From an uncultured bacterium (GTDB lineage: Bacteria > Cyanobacteriota > Vampirovibrionia > Gastranaerophilales > Gastranaerophilaceae): a DNA stretch of 10,855 bases. The translations under genes and the position numbers were made by a program. The stretch lies in NCBI GenBank assembly GCA_900553205.1, contig USCK01000054.1, positions 1-10,855 on the forward strand, given 5' to 3'. Below the pieces are notes generated by a model. It did not search any database and was not told the DNA's origin. It saw nothing but the letters and a program-made list of their open reading frames with translations. Below are positions 1 through 7,259 of the stretch, piece by piece; the first letter of the stretch is position 1; each line of letters begins with the position of its first letter.

Positions 1-2908
1 CGTTCACACCACCTATATCAACACCGGCTCTAACATTATAACCTGCATCTCTCAAGTATTGTGCAACTTCTTTTTCAAATGAATTTTTGTATGTACTTTC
101 ATCAAATTCTGAGTCTTTTCTCAAATCGAAATTACGTTCGTATTCTTTGATGTATGATATATAATCTCTAAACATACCTTCCGGTAGTTCTGTTGTATCT
201 CTTGATACAAAGTTTATCATTTGTTTTTTCGCACGGGTAATTGCTACATTGAACAAGTTTGGTTTTTGCAAAAATGTTAAACTTTGAGGGAAACTATTAT
301 TTGCAATAGCCCAAGATGCAAGGATAATATCTTTTTCATCACCTTGGAAGGTATGAGCAGTACCGATTTCTATTTGGTGTTTGTTTATCATGAAATCTGA
401 TAAAACTTTTGCGACAGAAATCTTTAACTGTTCGACTTGAGCTCTGAAAGGTGAAACAATACCTATTGTTATAGGGTGTTCAGGGTCCTCTCTTTCAGAA
501 TCGACAATTAATTCGTGCAAACATTTTACAACAGCCTCTATCTCAGGTAAGTTACGAGTTGCATCAAAATCAACTTTACCTTCAGGAACTTCAATTAATC
601 TCAAGGCTTTGATGTCTGTAGAATCTTGTTTCATTATTCTGATTCTGTTGCCATAGAATTCTTTGTTAGAAAAATCAATAATAGGTGGCAAGCTTCTGAA
701 ATGTTCATCTAACAGAACAGGTGCTGTAGAATAGTAGTTTGCTATATCAAACATTGAGTTTGTTCTGAATCTCCACATTAACTGGTATCTGTCAGCAATT
801 TCATATTTGCTCATAAAAGATTGTTCTTTTGCTTTTTCCAAGAAAGACAAATGAGGTAATTGCTTATCATCACCCACAATTACAGCCTTCTTGGCACGAT
901 ATAGAATTGGGAAACAACTTGCAATATCGCATTGAGAAGCTTCATCAATAATTGCAACATCAAACAAACCCGGTTTTAACGGTAGAGAACCTGATACTGC
1001 GTAAGTTGTTACGCACCAACAAGGGAATGCTTCCAATAATGGTTTAAAGTCCTCGGCCTCAAGAAGTCTGTTTTGCAAACTCTTTTTGCGTTCAATAAGA
1101 GATTTTGAATGTATAAATAATCTTTGTCGTTTAACTTGATCCTTCATCAAGCTTCTTAAGGCACCACGACGTTTGTTGCATAAAATATCAGTAACAAGTT
1201 TGCGTTGTTTTTTCTTTAAAGTTCGCATTTGTTGAATTATTACATGAAGATTACCTGTATCTTGGATATCTTTTTCAACATTCTTGGCATTACATACAAG
1301 TTCTGCAAGTTCAAGTTCTTCTTTCAGACGTTCAAGATTATCTTTTGATACAAAAAAGTCATCTATCTTTGCGAGCTTTTTAATTTTGTTTACGGCAGTG
1401 TAATTGTTCAAGGCTGCTAAAAATCCACTTTTTTCAATGTTTTTGAGCAAGGATTCAATAACATCTCTCAACTCTTTAACATTTTCTTTTGTTAATGCTA
1501 TATTGATAAATTTAGGAGCACCAATTTCTTTTTTCTTTTCACTGATTTGGACTCCGAGTTCAGACCATTCTTTCTCTTTCTTAATAAGTGTTTCTGCTTT
1601 TTTCTCGGCTTCATTTATGGAGTTAAGAAGTTTTTTCATATCAGAAACATCAACGATAATGCTGTCTTCAGAACCTTCATTAAGGTCAACTTTATTAGAA
1701 AGTAAATCCTGTAATTGGAAGCTTAATTGTTTTTGATAATTAATTCTTCCTGCTCGAAGTGCTAGATATGGTGCACCAAGTTCATTTAATCTATCGGCAA
1801 CAACATCAACAGCTTTATCCATTCTTGATGCAACAAGAACAGTTTTACCGTTAGCAATTAAATGAGCAACAAGGTTGACAATAGTTTGAGATTTACCTGT
1901 TCCCGGAGGTCCACAAACAGAAACTAATTGGTTAGTTTCAATATTCTCAATAACACTTAATTGAGAATCACTCAATGCAAGTGGTGTAACCGGGAAGAAA
2001 TCTGACTTTTTCTTTGGTATTTCTGCAGATTTTGCTTGGATATATTCCTCATTAATCAAATTCAAAACAGTTTCTCTATAAACACCACTTGGTTTTTCTG
2101 ATATTTGCATTAATTCATGCAATACACCAGCCGTTACAGATGGACGTTTTGTAAGAATAATGGCACATTGATTGGTTAATGTAATCTTGTCAATCTTTCC
2201 TGAAGATTTTTGTGGTACAGTTTCTTCTTCCTCTTGTATCTCCTCGTCATCTTCTTCTGATTTTGGAGATGATGTGTCTTTAGAAAGATTGTCCTCTGCA
2301 ATAGTATCTTTGCTGTCAAATTTTACTTCTACATCAGGAATAATGGATTTTAGTGTTGTAATAAATATATCCATTTTTTCTTGAGTTATTGGTAAAGTCG
2401 GAACAACATCAAGCAAACCTTCAATTAATTGCTCCATTTCTTCTTCATCATCATTTTTTTGCATTAAAGAGGTTAATGCGCCTGTATTGAGTGACAAAAA
2501 TTCATCAGTTAACATACAGTTTATATTTATACCATTACGTTCCAGTTTACATGGCATATATAACAGAGGTGTTAAAAATTCGTTTTTCTTTCTGCTTTTT
2601 GAATTTCCACCAACTAAGAATAAATACCCATATATAAGATATTTTTCTTTTTGATTCAATTCACTTTGAATCATTAATTCTGTTAGTTTTGTGTCACTAC
2701 CGTCAAACTTTTGGTATTCAATATTAGATGTAAATAACTTATCATCTTCCTTTAAGAAAATCCACTTGTTATCTTTATCGGATTTTAAGTTTCTGAAAGT
2801 AGAACTTTTTACTTCTTCTCTTACGCAATCGTGAAGATAGAGTGAAAGTTTTTTAACAAAACTGTTATTAAAAGCAGAATTAATTGCACGGGTAGCTTCT
2901 TGTAGCAT
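1..2908 (-). CDS. Superfamily 1 helicase (COG1112, AAA_11/AAA_12 type) with a probable C-terminal nuclease-like domain; 3' end cut by the window
   Basis: The frame stays open for 969 codons from ATG 2908 to the window edge, so the C-terminus is missing. SF1 motifs are in order: Walker A GPPGTGKS (residues 333-340), Walker B DEASQ (655-659), motif III GDDKQLP (679-685), a QGDE motif V (855-858) and motif VI VAITRA (888-893). A long charged, probably coiled-coil region (about 415-620) lies between motifs Ia and II, as in relatives of this family. The N-terminal 300 residues carry no motif I can name with certainty and include an acidic stretch (about 214-229). The last visible residues contain FEKEV (944-948) followed by a predicted beta strand. 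This matches the first helix of the PD-(D/E)XK-like domains (DUF559/MTES_1575 type) that often close such helicases, but the catalytic core lies beyond the edge. A GAGGA-type ribosome site 7 nt upstream fixes the start. The role is ATP-dependent nucleic-acid unwinding. Repair or phage defence is possible but unproven. Confidence 0.9.
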   Translation of the reverse strand, partial: MLQEATRAINSAFNNSFVKKLSLYLHDCVREEVKSSTFRNLKSDKDNKWIFLKEDDKLFTSNIEYQKFDGSDTKLTELMIQSELNQKEKYLIYGYLFLVGGNSKSRKKNEFLTPLLYMPCKLERNGININCMLTDEFLSLNTGALTSLMQKNDDEEEMEQLIEGLLDVVPTLPITQEKMDIFITTLKSIIPDVEVKFDSKDTIAEDNLSKDTSSPKSEEDDEEIQEEEETVPQKSSGKIDKITLTNQCAIILTKRPSVTAGVLHELMQISEKPSGVYRETVLNLINEEYIQAKSAEIPKKKSDFFPVTPLALSDSQLSVIENIETNQLVSVCGPPGTGKSQTIVNLVAHLIANGKTVLVASRMDKAVDVVADRLNELGAPYLALRAGRINYQKQLSFQLQDLLSNKVDLNEGSEDSIIVDVSDMKKLLNSINEAEKKAETLIKKEKEWSELGVQISEKKKEIGAPKFINIALTKENVKELRDVIESLLKNIEKSGFLAALNNYTAVNKIKKLAKIDDFFVSKDNLERLKEELELAELVCNAKNVEKDIQDTGNLHVIIQQMRTLKKKQRKLVTDILCNKRRGALRSLMKDQVKRQRLFIHSKSLIERKKSLQNRLLEAEDFKPLLEAFPCWCVTTYAVSGSLPLKPGLFDVAIIDEASQCDIASCFPILYRAKKAVIVGDDKQLPHLSFLEKAKEQSFMSKYEIADRYQLMWRFRTNSMFDIANYYSTAPVLLDEHFRSLPPIIDFSNKEFYGNRIRIMKQDSTDIKALRLIEVPEGKVDFDATRNLPEIEAVVKCLHELIVDSEREDPEHPITIGIVSPFRAQVEQLKISVAKVLSDFMINKHQIEIGTAHTFQGDEKDIILASWAIANNSFPQSLTFLQKPNLFNVAITRAKKQMINFVSRDTTELPEGMFRDYISYIKEYERNFDLRKDSEFDESTYKNSFEKEVAQYLRDAGYNVRAGVDIGGVN

Positions 2909-2933
2909 AAAATCTTCCTCTTGATTATCAATA

Positions 2934-2962
2934 TTAAAAATTATAGCACATAAGAGTATAAA
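2934..2962 (+). promoter_or_regulatory. Possible promoter of the CheR-like gene, overlapping the divergent helicase promoter
   Basis: TTAAAA (2934-2939) and TATAAA (2957-2962) are separated by 17 bp, a plausible but weak -35/-10 pair pointing right. It physically overlaps the leftward helicase promoter, so RNA polymerase could probably occupy only one of them at a time. In DNA this AT-rich, such matches are common by chance. Confidence 0.3.
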
Positions 2963-2969
2963 GGGTAAA
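2940..2969 (-). promoter_or_regulatory. Promoter of the helicase gene (extended -10)
   Basis: Read on the minus strand, a perfect TATAAT (2945 down to 2940) is preceded by TGC, which makes an extended -10. A TTTACC (2969 to 2964), four of six matches to the -35 consensus, lies 18 bp upstream. Transcription would start near 2933 and leave a leader of about 25 nt that includes the ribosome site. The call is by eye. Confidence 0.6.
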
Positions 2970-3037
2970 GTAAATATGTTTTGAATCTTTTTTACAAAGT
3001 AGCAAATTTTATTTTTACGGTGTTTATTTTTAATATA

Positions 3038-4048
3038 ATGAATATAACAAATTATACTCAACCAACACTTTTAGGAATAAATAACAATTATGCTCAAAAT
3101 AGTATGGCTTTTAGAGGTCATGCAGGGCATGAAATTCTCAAACAGGGCAAAGATGTTTTGCTTTTAAGACATGAAACTGCATTTTTTAGAGAATATAATA
3201 CCCTCAATAAAAGTGTCAATTATATTAGACAGCATTTTCCTAAAGAAAAAAGTCCTAAAATTATTGTTGGGGCATGTTCAACAGGTGAAGAAGCTCTTTC
3301 TTTTAAAATGCTTATGCCAGATAAAACGCCCAAAATTCTAGGGTTTGATATTAGTCCTACTTCCGTAAACGAAGCCAAACACTCTACATATACAATTTCA
3401 CAGCCAAAGAATACCAAAAGTCGTCAATTTATAGATAATATGGGAATAGATGCTTACAAAGATGAATATTTAGGCTTTGAACCAAACAATGATAAAAAAG
3501 TAACTCGTAATCAAAAAAGATTAAAAGAGTTGTTTAATAATACATTTGAAGAAAGACCAACTGACGAAAAGCCTAAGAAAATAAACCTTATAAAAAAAGC
3601 ATTAGATTTTATAAAATTAAAGTTATCACTTGATATAGATCCTGATTTGAATACAAAAACATTTGTAGTTAAAAATCCAAAAGATACAGGATGTAAATTT
3701 GTGCAAGGTGATATTCAACATTTAGATGAAATTGCACCTAAAGGAGAGGCGCATGCCATCTCTTTTAGAAATGCGTTGTATCATATGGTAACAAATGATA
3801 TTTCTGGTGGTGCATATAGAGAATCCAAACCCAGAGCTGAAGCAAAACCTATTCTTACACAGGTTGCAAAGCAGGTAAATAAAGCTTTAACAAAAGACGG
3901 AATATTTATTCTCGGAGAATGTGAAAACTCTCAACTTACTGATACAAAATTGCTTTCAGAGGTGCTCTTAGAAAATGGATTCAAAAAAGCTGTAAAGGAT
4001 AAAAATGGTTATTGTAACATTTGGACAAAAGTTAGTGAAATTGATTAA
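3038..4048 (+). CDS. CheR-like SAM-dependent methyltransferase (336 aa)
   Basis: The protein carries the hallmarks of the CheR methyltransferase fold: ETAFFRE (residues 46-52), the SAM-binding motif GACSTGEE (78-85), the acidic strand LGFDIS (101-106), a second acidic strand GDIQHLDE (224-231) and SFRNALYHM (242-250), which corresponds to the CRNVLIYF region. CheR enzymes transfer a methyl group from SAM to glutamates of chemoreceptors. The usual all-helical N-terminal CheR domain is absent, and a lysine-rich segment of about 35 residues (172-206) interrupts the fold. No chemotaxis gene lies nearby, so the substrate is unknown and the enzyme may methylate something else. ATG 3038 is preferred as start. 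A longer reading from TTG 2981 would add 19 hydrophobic residues but has no well-placed ribosome site. ATG 3038 also lacks a clear Shine-Dalgarno sequence, so the start is uncertain. The gene stands alone between a divergent helicase and the branching-enzyme gene. Confidence 0.75.
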   Translation: MNITNYTQPTLLGINNNYAQNSMAFRGHAGHEILKQGKDVLLLRHETAFFREYNTLNKSVNYIRQHFPKEKSPKIIVGACSTGEEALSFKMLMPDKTPKILGFDISPTSVNEAKHSTYTISQPKNTKSRQFIDNMGIDAYKDEYLGFEPNNDKKVTRNQKRLKELFNNTFEERPTDEKPKKINLIKKALDFIKLKLSLDIDPDLNTKTFVVKNPKDTGCKFVQGDIQHLDEIAPKGEAHAISFRNALYHMVTNDISGGAYRESKPRAEAKPILTQVAKQVNKALTKDGIFILGECENSQLTDTKLLSEVLLENGFKKAVKDKNGYCNIWTKVSEID

Positions 4049-4087
4049 ATAATTTTTTAAAACATATCAATAATAAATACCCCTGAA

Positions 4088-4100
4088 ATACTGAAAGTAT
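4088..4100 (+). terminator. Weak hairpin downstream of the CheR-like gene, possible terminator
   Basis: ATACT and AGTAT form a 5-bp stem with a 3-nt GAA loop 40 nt after the stop codon. A T-rich stretch follows, but not immediately. The stem is short and AT-rich, so this is only a weak candidate. No better terminator is visible between 4049 and 4150. Confidence 0.2.
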
Positions 4101-4153
4101 ATGTGAATTTTTCGATTTTTAATATATACAATTTATTAAAGATTGTAACATTA

Positions 4154-4181
4154 TTCACTGGAATTAGTTCTAAGGTATTAT
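4154..4181 (+). promoter_or_regulatory. Probable promoter of the GH57 branching-enzyme gene
   Basis: TTCACT (4154-4159) and TATTAT (4176-4181) are spaced by 16 bp, with four and five of six matches to the sigma-70-type consensus. Transcription would begin near 4188, just before the left arm of the inverted repeat at 4191, giving a leader of about 80 nt. The call is by eye. Confidence 0.4.
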
Positions 4182-4190
4182 ATTTTATAC

Positions 4191-4259
4191 CCGTTTATGC
4201 TATATATTAGCATGTCAGATTGTGAAAATATATGACTACAATCATTAAATAAACGGAGG
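4191..4259 (+). promoter_or_regulatory. Potentially structured 5' leader overlapping the ribosome binding site of the GH57 gene
   Basis: CCGTTTAT (4191-4198) is the exact reverse complement of ATAAACGG (4249-4256), whose last bases overlap the GGAGG ribosome site (4255-4259). Two smaller stems lie between the arms: TGCTA/TAGCA (4198-4202 with 4208-4212) and GATTGT/ACAATC (4218-4223 with 4238-4243). Together they could form a three-way junction that hides the ribosome site. I recognise no known riboswitch class. AT-rich stems of 5-6 bp arise easily by chance, so only the outer 8-bp stem carries weight. Confidence 0.35.
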
Positions 4260-4269
4260 CAAAAACAAT

Positions 4270-5994
4270 ATGTCAGTAGGTCAATTTGTATTTATGTTAC
4301 ACAGTCACTTACCGTACTATAGAAAAGCTGGTATGTGGCCATTTGGGGAAGAAAACCTATATGAATGTATGGCAGAAACATACGTTCCTCTATTAAACGC
4401 TATTTCTGAATTATATGATGAGGGTATTAAAGCTAAATTAACCGTTGGCATAACTCCTATTCTGGCAGAACAGTTGAATGATGAGCATCTTCAAAACGGA
4501 TTTGTAGAATATATAGATTCAAGAATTGCAGCAGTTAGCAAAGACTTGGACAGATATCCTGATCCAAAAGTTGCACATTCTCAACACTTGAAATATTTAG
4601 CAAAATATTATTTTGATTTGTGGAATAAATTAAGAGATGATTTCGTAAACAAATACGAAAAGAATCTTATTAAGTACTTCAAAAAATATCAAGATTTAGG
4701 TTGTATCGAAATTACAACTTCAGGTGCTACTCATGGTTTCTCTCCATTATTAGCTACTGATAACAACTTGAATGCACAATTCAAAGTTGGTTCTGATACA
4801 ACAAAAAGATTATTCGGTAAAAAAGCATCAGGTTGCTGGTTACCGGAATGTGCATACAGACAAGGTTATGAGTTTGTTGGCAAAGATGGTAAAAAGCATT
4901 GGCGTCCAGCTATTGAAGTTACTTTACAAAATAACGATATCAAATACTTCTTTACTGAATCTCACGTTATCGAAGGTGGTAACTCTATAGGAAACAGACG
5001 TGTAATCGGTGTTTACGGTAATATTGAGTATATTCCGTTACCGGAAAGAGAAGCTACAGGATATGACACATATTCAGCATATTGGTTACCAGATGCACAA
5101 GTTGCAGTAATGGGAAGAAACGACAGAGCAGGATATCAAGTTTGGTCTGCTGCTGATGGATATCCTGGAGATGGTTGCTTTAGAGAATTCCACAAAAAAG
5201 ATGATAAATCAGGTATGCACTACTGGAGAATAACATCACCTACAACAGATTTGGGTGACAAAATGCTTTATGACCCGGTATTAGCATTAAATAAAATTAA
5301 TGAAAATTCAGACCACTATACAACATTGATTTACCACTTGTTGAATGATTACAAAAAATCTCACAATGGTAAAGACGGTCTTGTAATGGTTTCATTTGAT
5401 ACTGAGTTGTTTGGTCACTGGTGGTTTGAAGGTGTTGAATTTATTAAACAAGTTATTAAGAAATTCAATAGCTATTTACCGGAAGTAGAAAGATTAACTG
5501 CTGGTGAGTATATAGAAAAATATCCACCATCAGAAGCTATCCAAATCCCTGAAAGTTCTTGGGGACAAGGTGGTCATTTCTATGTATGGCAAAACCACTT
5601 AACAGAATGGATGTGGCCAATTATCCATTCTTGCGAAAAACGTATCACAGAAATTGCGTCTAAATATGAAATAATTCCTGAAGATAAACTTTTACATAGA
5701 GCATTGAACCAAATGGCAAGAGAAAACTTGTTATTACAAAGTTCAGATTGGCCATTCTTAATCACTACATGGCAAGCAAAAGATTATGCTACAGATAGAT
5801 TTAGAGAACACGTTGACAGATTTGAAAAAATCTGCGATATGATTGAATCAGGTAATATTGATGAAGCTGCATTGTCAGAAATAGAAAGCATAGATAATTG
5901 TTTCCCTGTAATTGATTACAGAGTATATCTTCCAATCGAAGAAGGAGTAATTCCTCAACAAGAGAAAAAACTTGCTCCATTATATGTTGATTAA
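4270..5994 (+). CDS. GH57 1,4-alpha-glucan branching enzyme with C-terminal DUF1957 domain (574 aa)
   Basis: This cytoplasmic glycogen enzyme (EC 2.4.1.18 type) cuts an alpha-1,4 glucan and rejoins the piece through an alpha-1,6 bond. Family GH57 motifs are clear: HSHLPY (residues 11-16), GITPIL (about 60-65), WLPECAY (190-196) with the predicted nucleophile Glu193, and SFDTELFGHWW (375-385) with the predicted acid/base Asp377. The C-terminal helical DUF1957 region (about 440-540) includes the characteristic QSSDWPFLITT segment. Length fits the TK1436/TT1467-type branching enzymes (about 520-570 aa) and not the longer GH57 amylases or 4-alpha-glucanotransferases. There is no signal peptide. 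The start has a GGAGG site 10 nt upstream. It is a single-gene unit with its own promoter, leader and terminator, and no other glycogen gene is in the window. Assignment to GH57 is very secure. Branching activity, as opposed to another GH57 specificity, is inferred from the subfamily motifs. Confidence 0.9.
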   Translation: MSVGQFVFMLHSHLPYYRKAGMWPFGEENLYECMAETYVPLLNAISELYDEGIKAKLTVGITPILAEQLNDEHLQNGFVEYIDSRIAAVSKDLDRYPDPKVAHSQHLKYLAKYYFDLWNKLRDDFVNKYEKNLIKYFKKYQDLGCIEITTSGATHGFSPLLATDNNLNAQFKVGSDTTKRLFGKKASGCWLPECAYRQGYEFVGKDGKKHWRPAIEVTLQNNDIKYFFTESHVIEGGNSIGNRRVIGVYGNIEYIPLPEREATGYDTYSAYWLPDAQVAVMGRNDRAGYQVWSAADGYPGDGCFREFHKKDDKSGMHYWRITSPTTDLGDKMLYDPVLALNKINENSDHYTTLIYHLLNDYKKSHNGKDGLVMVSFDTELFGHWWFEGVEFIKQVIKKFNSYLPEVERLTAGEYIEKYPPSEAIQIPESSWGQGGHFYVWQNHLTEWMWPIIHSCEKRITEIASKYEIIPEDKLLHRALNQMARENLLLQSSDWPFLITTWQAKDYATDRFREHVDRFEKICDMIESGNIDEAALSEIESIDNCFPVIDYRVYLPIEEGVIPQQEKKLAPLYVD

Positions 5995-6013
5995 TCTCAA
6001 TTAATATAAAAGG

Positions 6014-6045
6014 AAAAGGACTCAATTTTATTGAGTCCTTTTTTT
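6014..6045 (+). terminator. Intrinsic terminator of the GH57 gene
   Basis: GGACTCAA (6018-6025) pairs with TTGAGTCC (6031-6038) across a short T-rich loop. The stem can extend by four A-T pairs at the base, and a run of seven T (6039-6045) follows. It lies 20 nt after the GH57 stop codon and is a textbook Rho-independent terminator. Confidence 0.92.
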
Positions 6046-6138
6046 GTAAAATTTTTGCTAGATTCCTTCGTTATCGTTTGTAATTGTATGTGTCAATCAT
6101 TAGTTAGATAAAATCCTTAAATCAATGTTTTACATTAA

Positions 6139-6167
6139 TATACATTTCATTGAATAGAGGTTATATT
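6139..6167 (+). promoter_or_regulatory. Probable promoter of the minCDE operon
   Basis: TATACA (6139-6144, four of six matches to -35) and TATATT (6162-6167, five of six to -10) are separated by exactly 17 bp. The predicted start is near 6174, about 36 nt before the minC ATG. The rest of the gap between the terminator and minC (6046-6209) shows no gene and no other strong signal. Confidence 0.45.
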
Positions 6168-6168
6168 T

Positions 6169-6178
6169 AGGATATCCT
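6169..6178. promoter_or_regulatory. 10-bp perfect palindrome at the predicted min operon start site
   Basis: AGGATATCCT is a perfect 10-bp palindrome lying directly after the candidate -10 box and spanning the predicted transcription start. That position suits an operator for a dimeric repressor. No second copy was noticed in the window and no protein is known to bind it, so this is only a candidate. Confidence 0.25.
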
Positions 6179-6209
6179 TTTTATTGTACTAGTTAATGTG
6201 GGAAGTATT

Positions 6210-7259
6210 ATGGGAATTTATGAAAATGAATTCGTTATTGATTTGAGTGAAACAAAAAATACTGCACAACTTGCAACAGAACTTAGTTCAATACTTGAAT
6301 CAAACGAAACTAAAGGAAAAGAAATCAGTTTAAATTTGGGAGAGTTAGATCTTAAACAATCACAATTATTAAGTATTAAAGCATTAATAGAATCTATTGA
6401 TTCAACAGTTAGTTCTATAGCTACAAAATCAGAAATGACAGAAGCTTCTGCTGTTAGTTTAGGAATTGCCATCAATTCTAACAAAGCTCGTGAAGTAGAA
6501 CTACCTTTTCAAGATTCAATTTCAGAACATATAGAAGGCTTAAATGAAACTTTTGTACCAACAGAAGAAACAAATGTTGAAGAAGAAACAGGGGTCGAAG
6601 AAGTTGCTTCAGAAACTCAAAATGTTGTTACTGAAATTCCTGAAAAAGCTGAATTGGATGAGTCAAAAATCTTGACAAATCCAGAAGTTCAAGCAGCTTT
6701 GGATAAAGTTTTGGGAATCCAACAAGAACTTCATAAAGAAGAATTTGTAAAAACTAATATTGAACTTGTTGAACCAAACAATCCTGATAAAGATTTCGAG
6801 GTTACTGAAACTAAAGAAAGAAGTTCAGAAGGCAAATATGTATTGTTAGATACAGAGGGTATTACAGATGATTATGAAGAAAATACCGAAAACACTGCAG
6901 AACTTCCTACATTATATCTAACGCAAACATTGCGTTCAGGACAAACAGTTACATACGAAGGAAATATTTTCATAGTAGGTGATACGCACCCCGGAAGTGA
7001 AGTAATCGCAAAGGGAGATATTACAGTTTGGGGTATCTTAGGGGGTATTGCACATGCCGGTTCTGACGGTAATGTAAATGCAAAAGTAAGAGCATTAAAA
7101 CTAAATCCTATTCAATTAAGAATAGCAGGTTTGTATTCAAGAAGAAATGATACGGTAAATGTTCCATATATCCAAAGAACAAATGAGTTTACACCTGAAG
7201 AAGCAAGAATAAATAATAAACAAATAGTAGTTTATAAAACATTAAGGAGAGAAGATTAA
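6210..7259 (+). CDS. minC: MinC, septum-site-determining FtsZ inhibitor (349 aa)
   Basis: MinC blocks FtsZ assembly away from midcell when recruited to the membrane by MinD. The C-terminal beta-helical MinC domain (about 234-320) is unmistakable, with RSGQ (242-245), the GDTHPGSEV strand and WGILGGIAHAG (274-284). Residues 1-90 look like the MinC N-terminal domain (strand-helix pattern, LNLGELDL at 41-48). Between them lies a long acidic linker (about 95-232), so the protein is much longer than E. coli MinC (231 aa). ATG 6210 is chosen because a GGGAAG stretch ends 4 nt upstream. An in-frame GTG at 6198 would add four residues but has no ribosome site. minC is the first gene of the operon, and its TAA overlaps the minD ATG by one base, which suggests translational coupling. 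Confidence 0.93.
   Translation: MGIYENEFVIDLSETKNTAQLATELSSILESNETKGKEISLNLGELDLKQSQLLSIKALIESIDSTVSSIATKSEMTEASAVSLGIAINSNKAREVELPFQDSISEHIEGLNETFVPTEETNVEEETGVEEVASETQNVVTEIPEKAELDESKILTNPEVQAALDKVLGIQQELHKEEFVKTNIELVEPNNPDKDFEVTETKERSSEGKYVLLDTEGITDDYEENTENTAELPTLYLTQTLRSGQTVTYEGNIFIVGDTHPGSEVIAKGDITVWGILGGIAHAGSDGNVNAKVRALKLNPIQLRIAGLYSRRNDTVNVPYIQRTNEFTPEEARINNKQIVVYKTLRRED

Noticed and set aside
1404..2384. Plus-strand open frames of 110 and 70 codons opposite the helicase
   Set aside because: They are Ser/Phe-rich shadows of the minus-strand helicase, which has intact SF1 motifs in the opposing frame.
2981..3037. N-terminal extension of the CheR-like protein from TTG 2981, resembling a hydrophobic signal anchor
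   Set aside because: The start codon is TTG, the nearest GGG-rich stretch is about 15 nt away, and a cytosolic methyltransferase needs no signal. ATG 3038 gives a normal start, though it too lacks a clear ribosome site.
6074..6096. Leftward TTGACA-like box in the minC upstream region
   Set aside because: A -35-like TTGACA is present on the minus strand, but the matching -10 position (TAACGA) is poor and there is no gene downstream other than the end of the GH57 gene and its terminator.
6198..6209. Upstream GTG start for minC
   Set aside because: No Shine-Dalgarno sequence precedes it, whereas ATG 6210 has a GGGAAG stretch just upstream.
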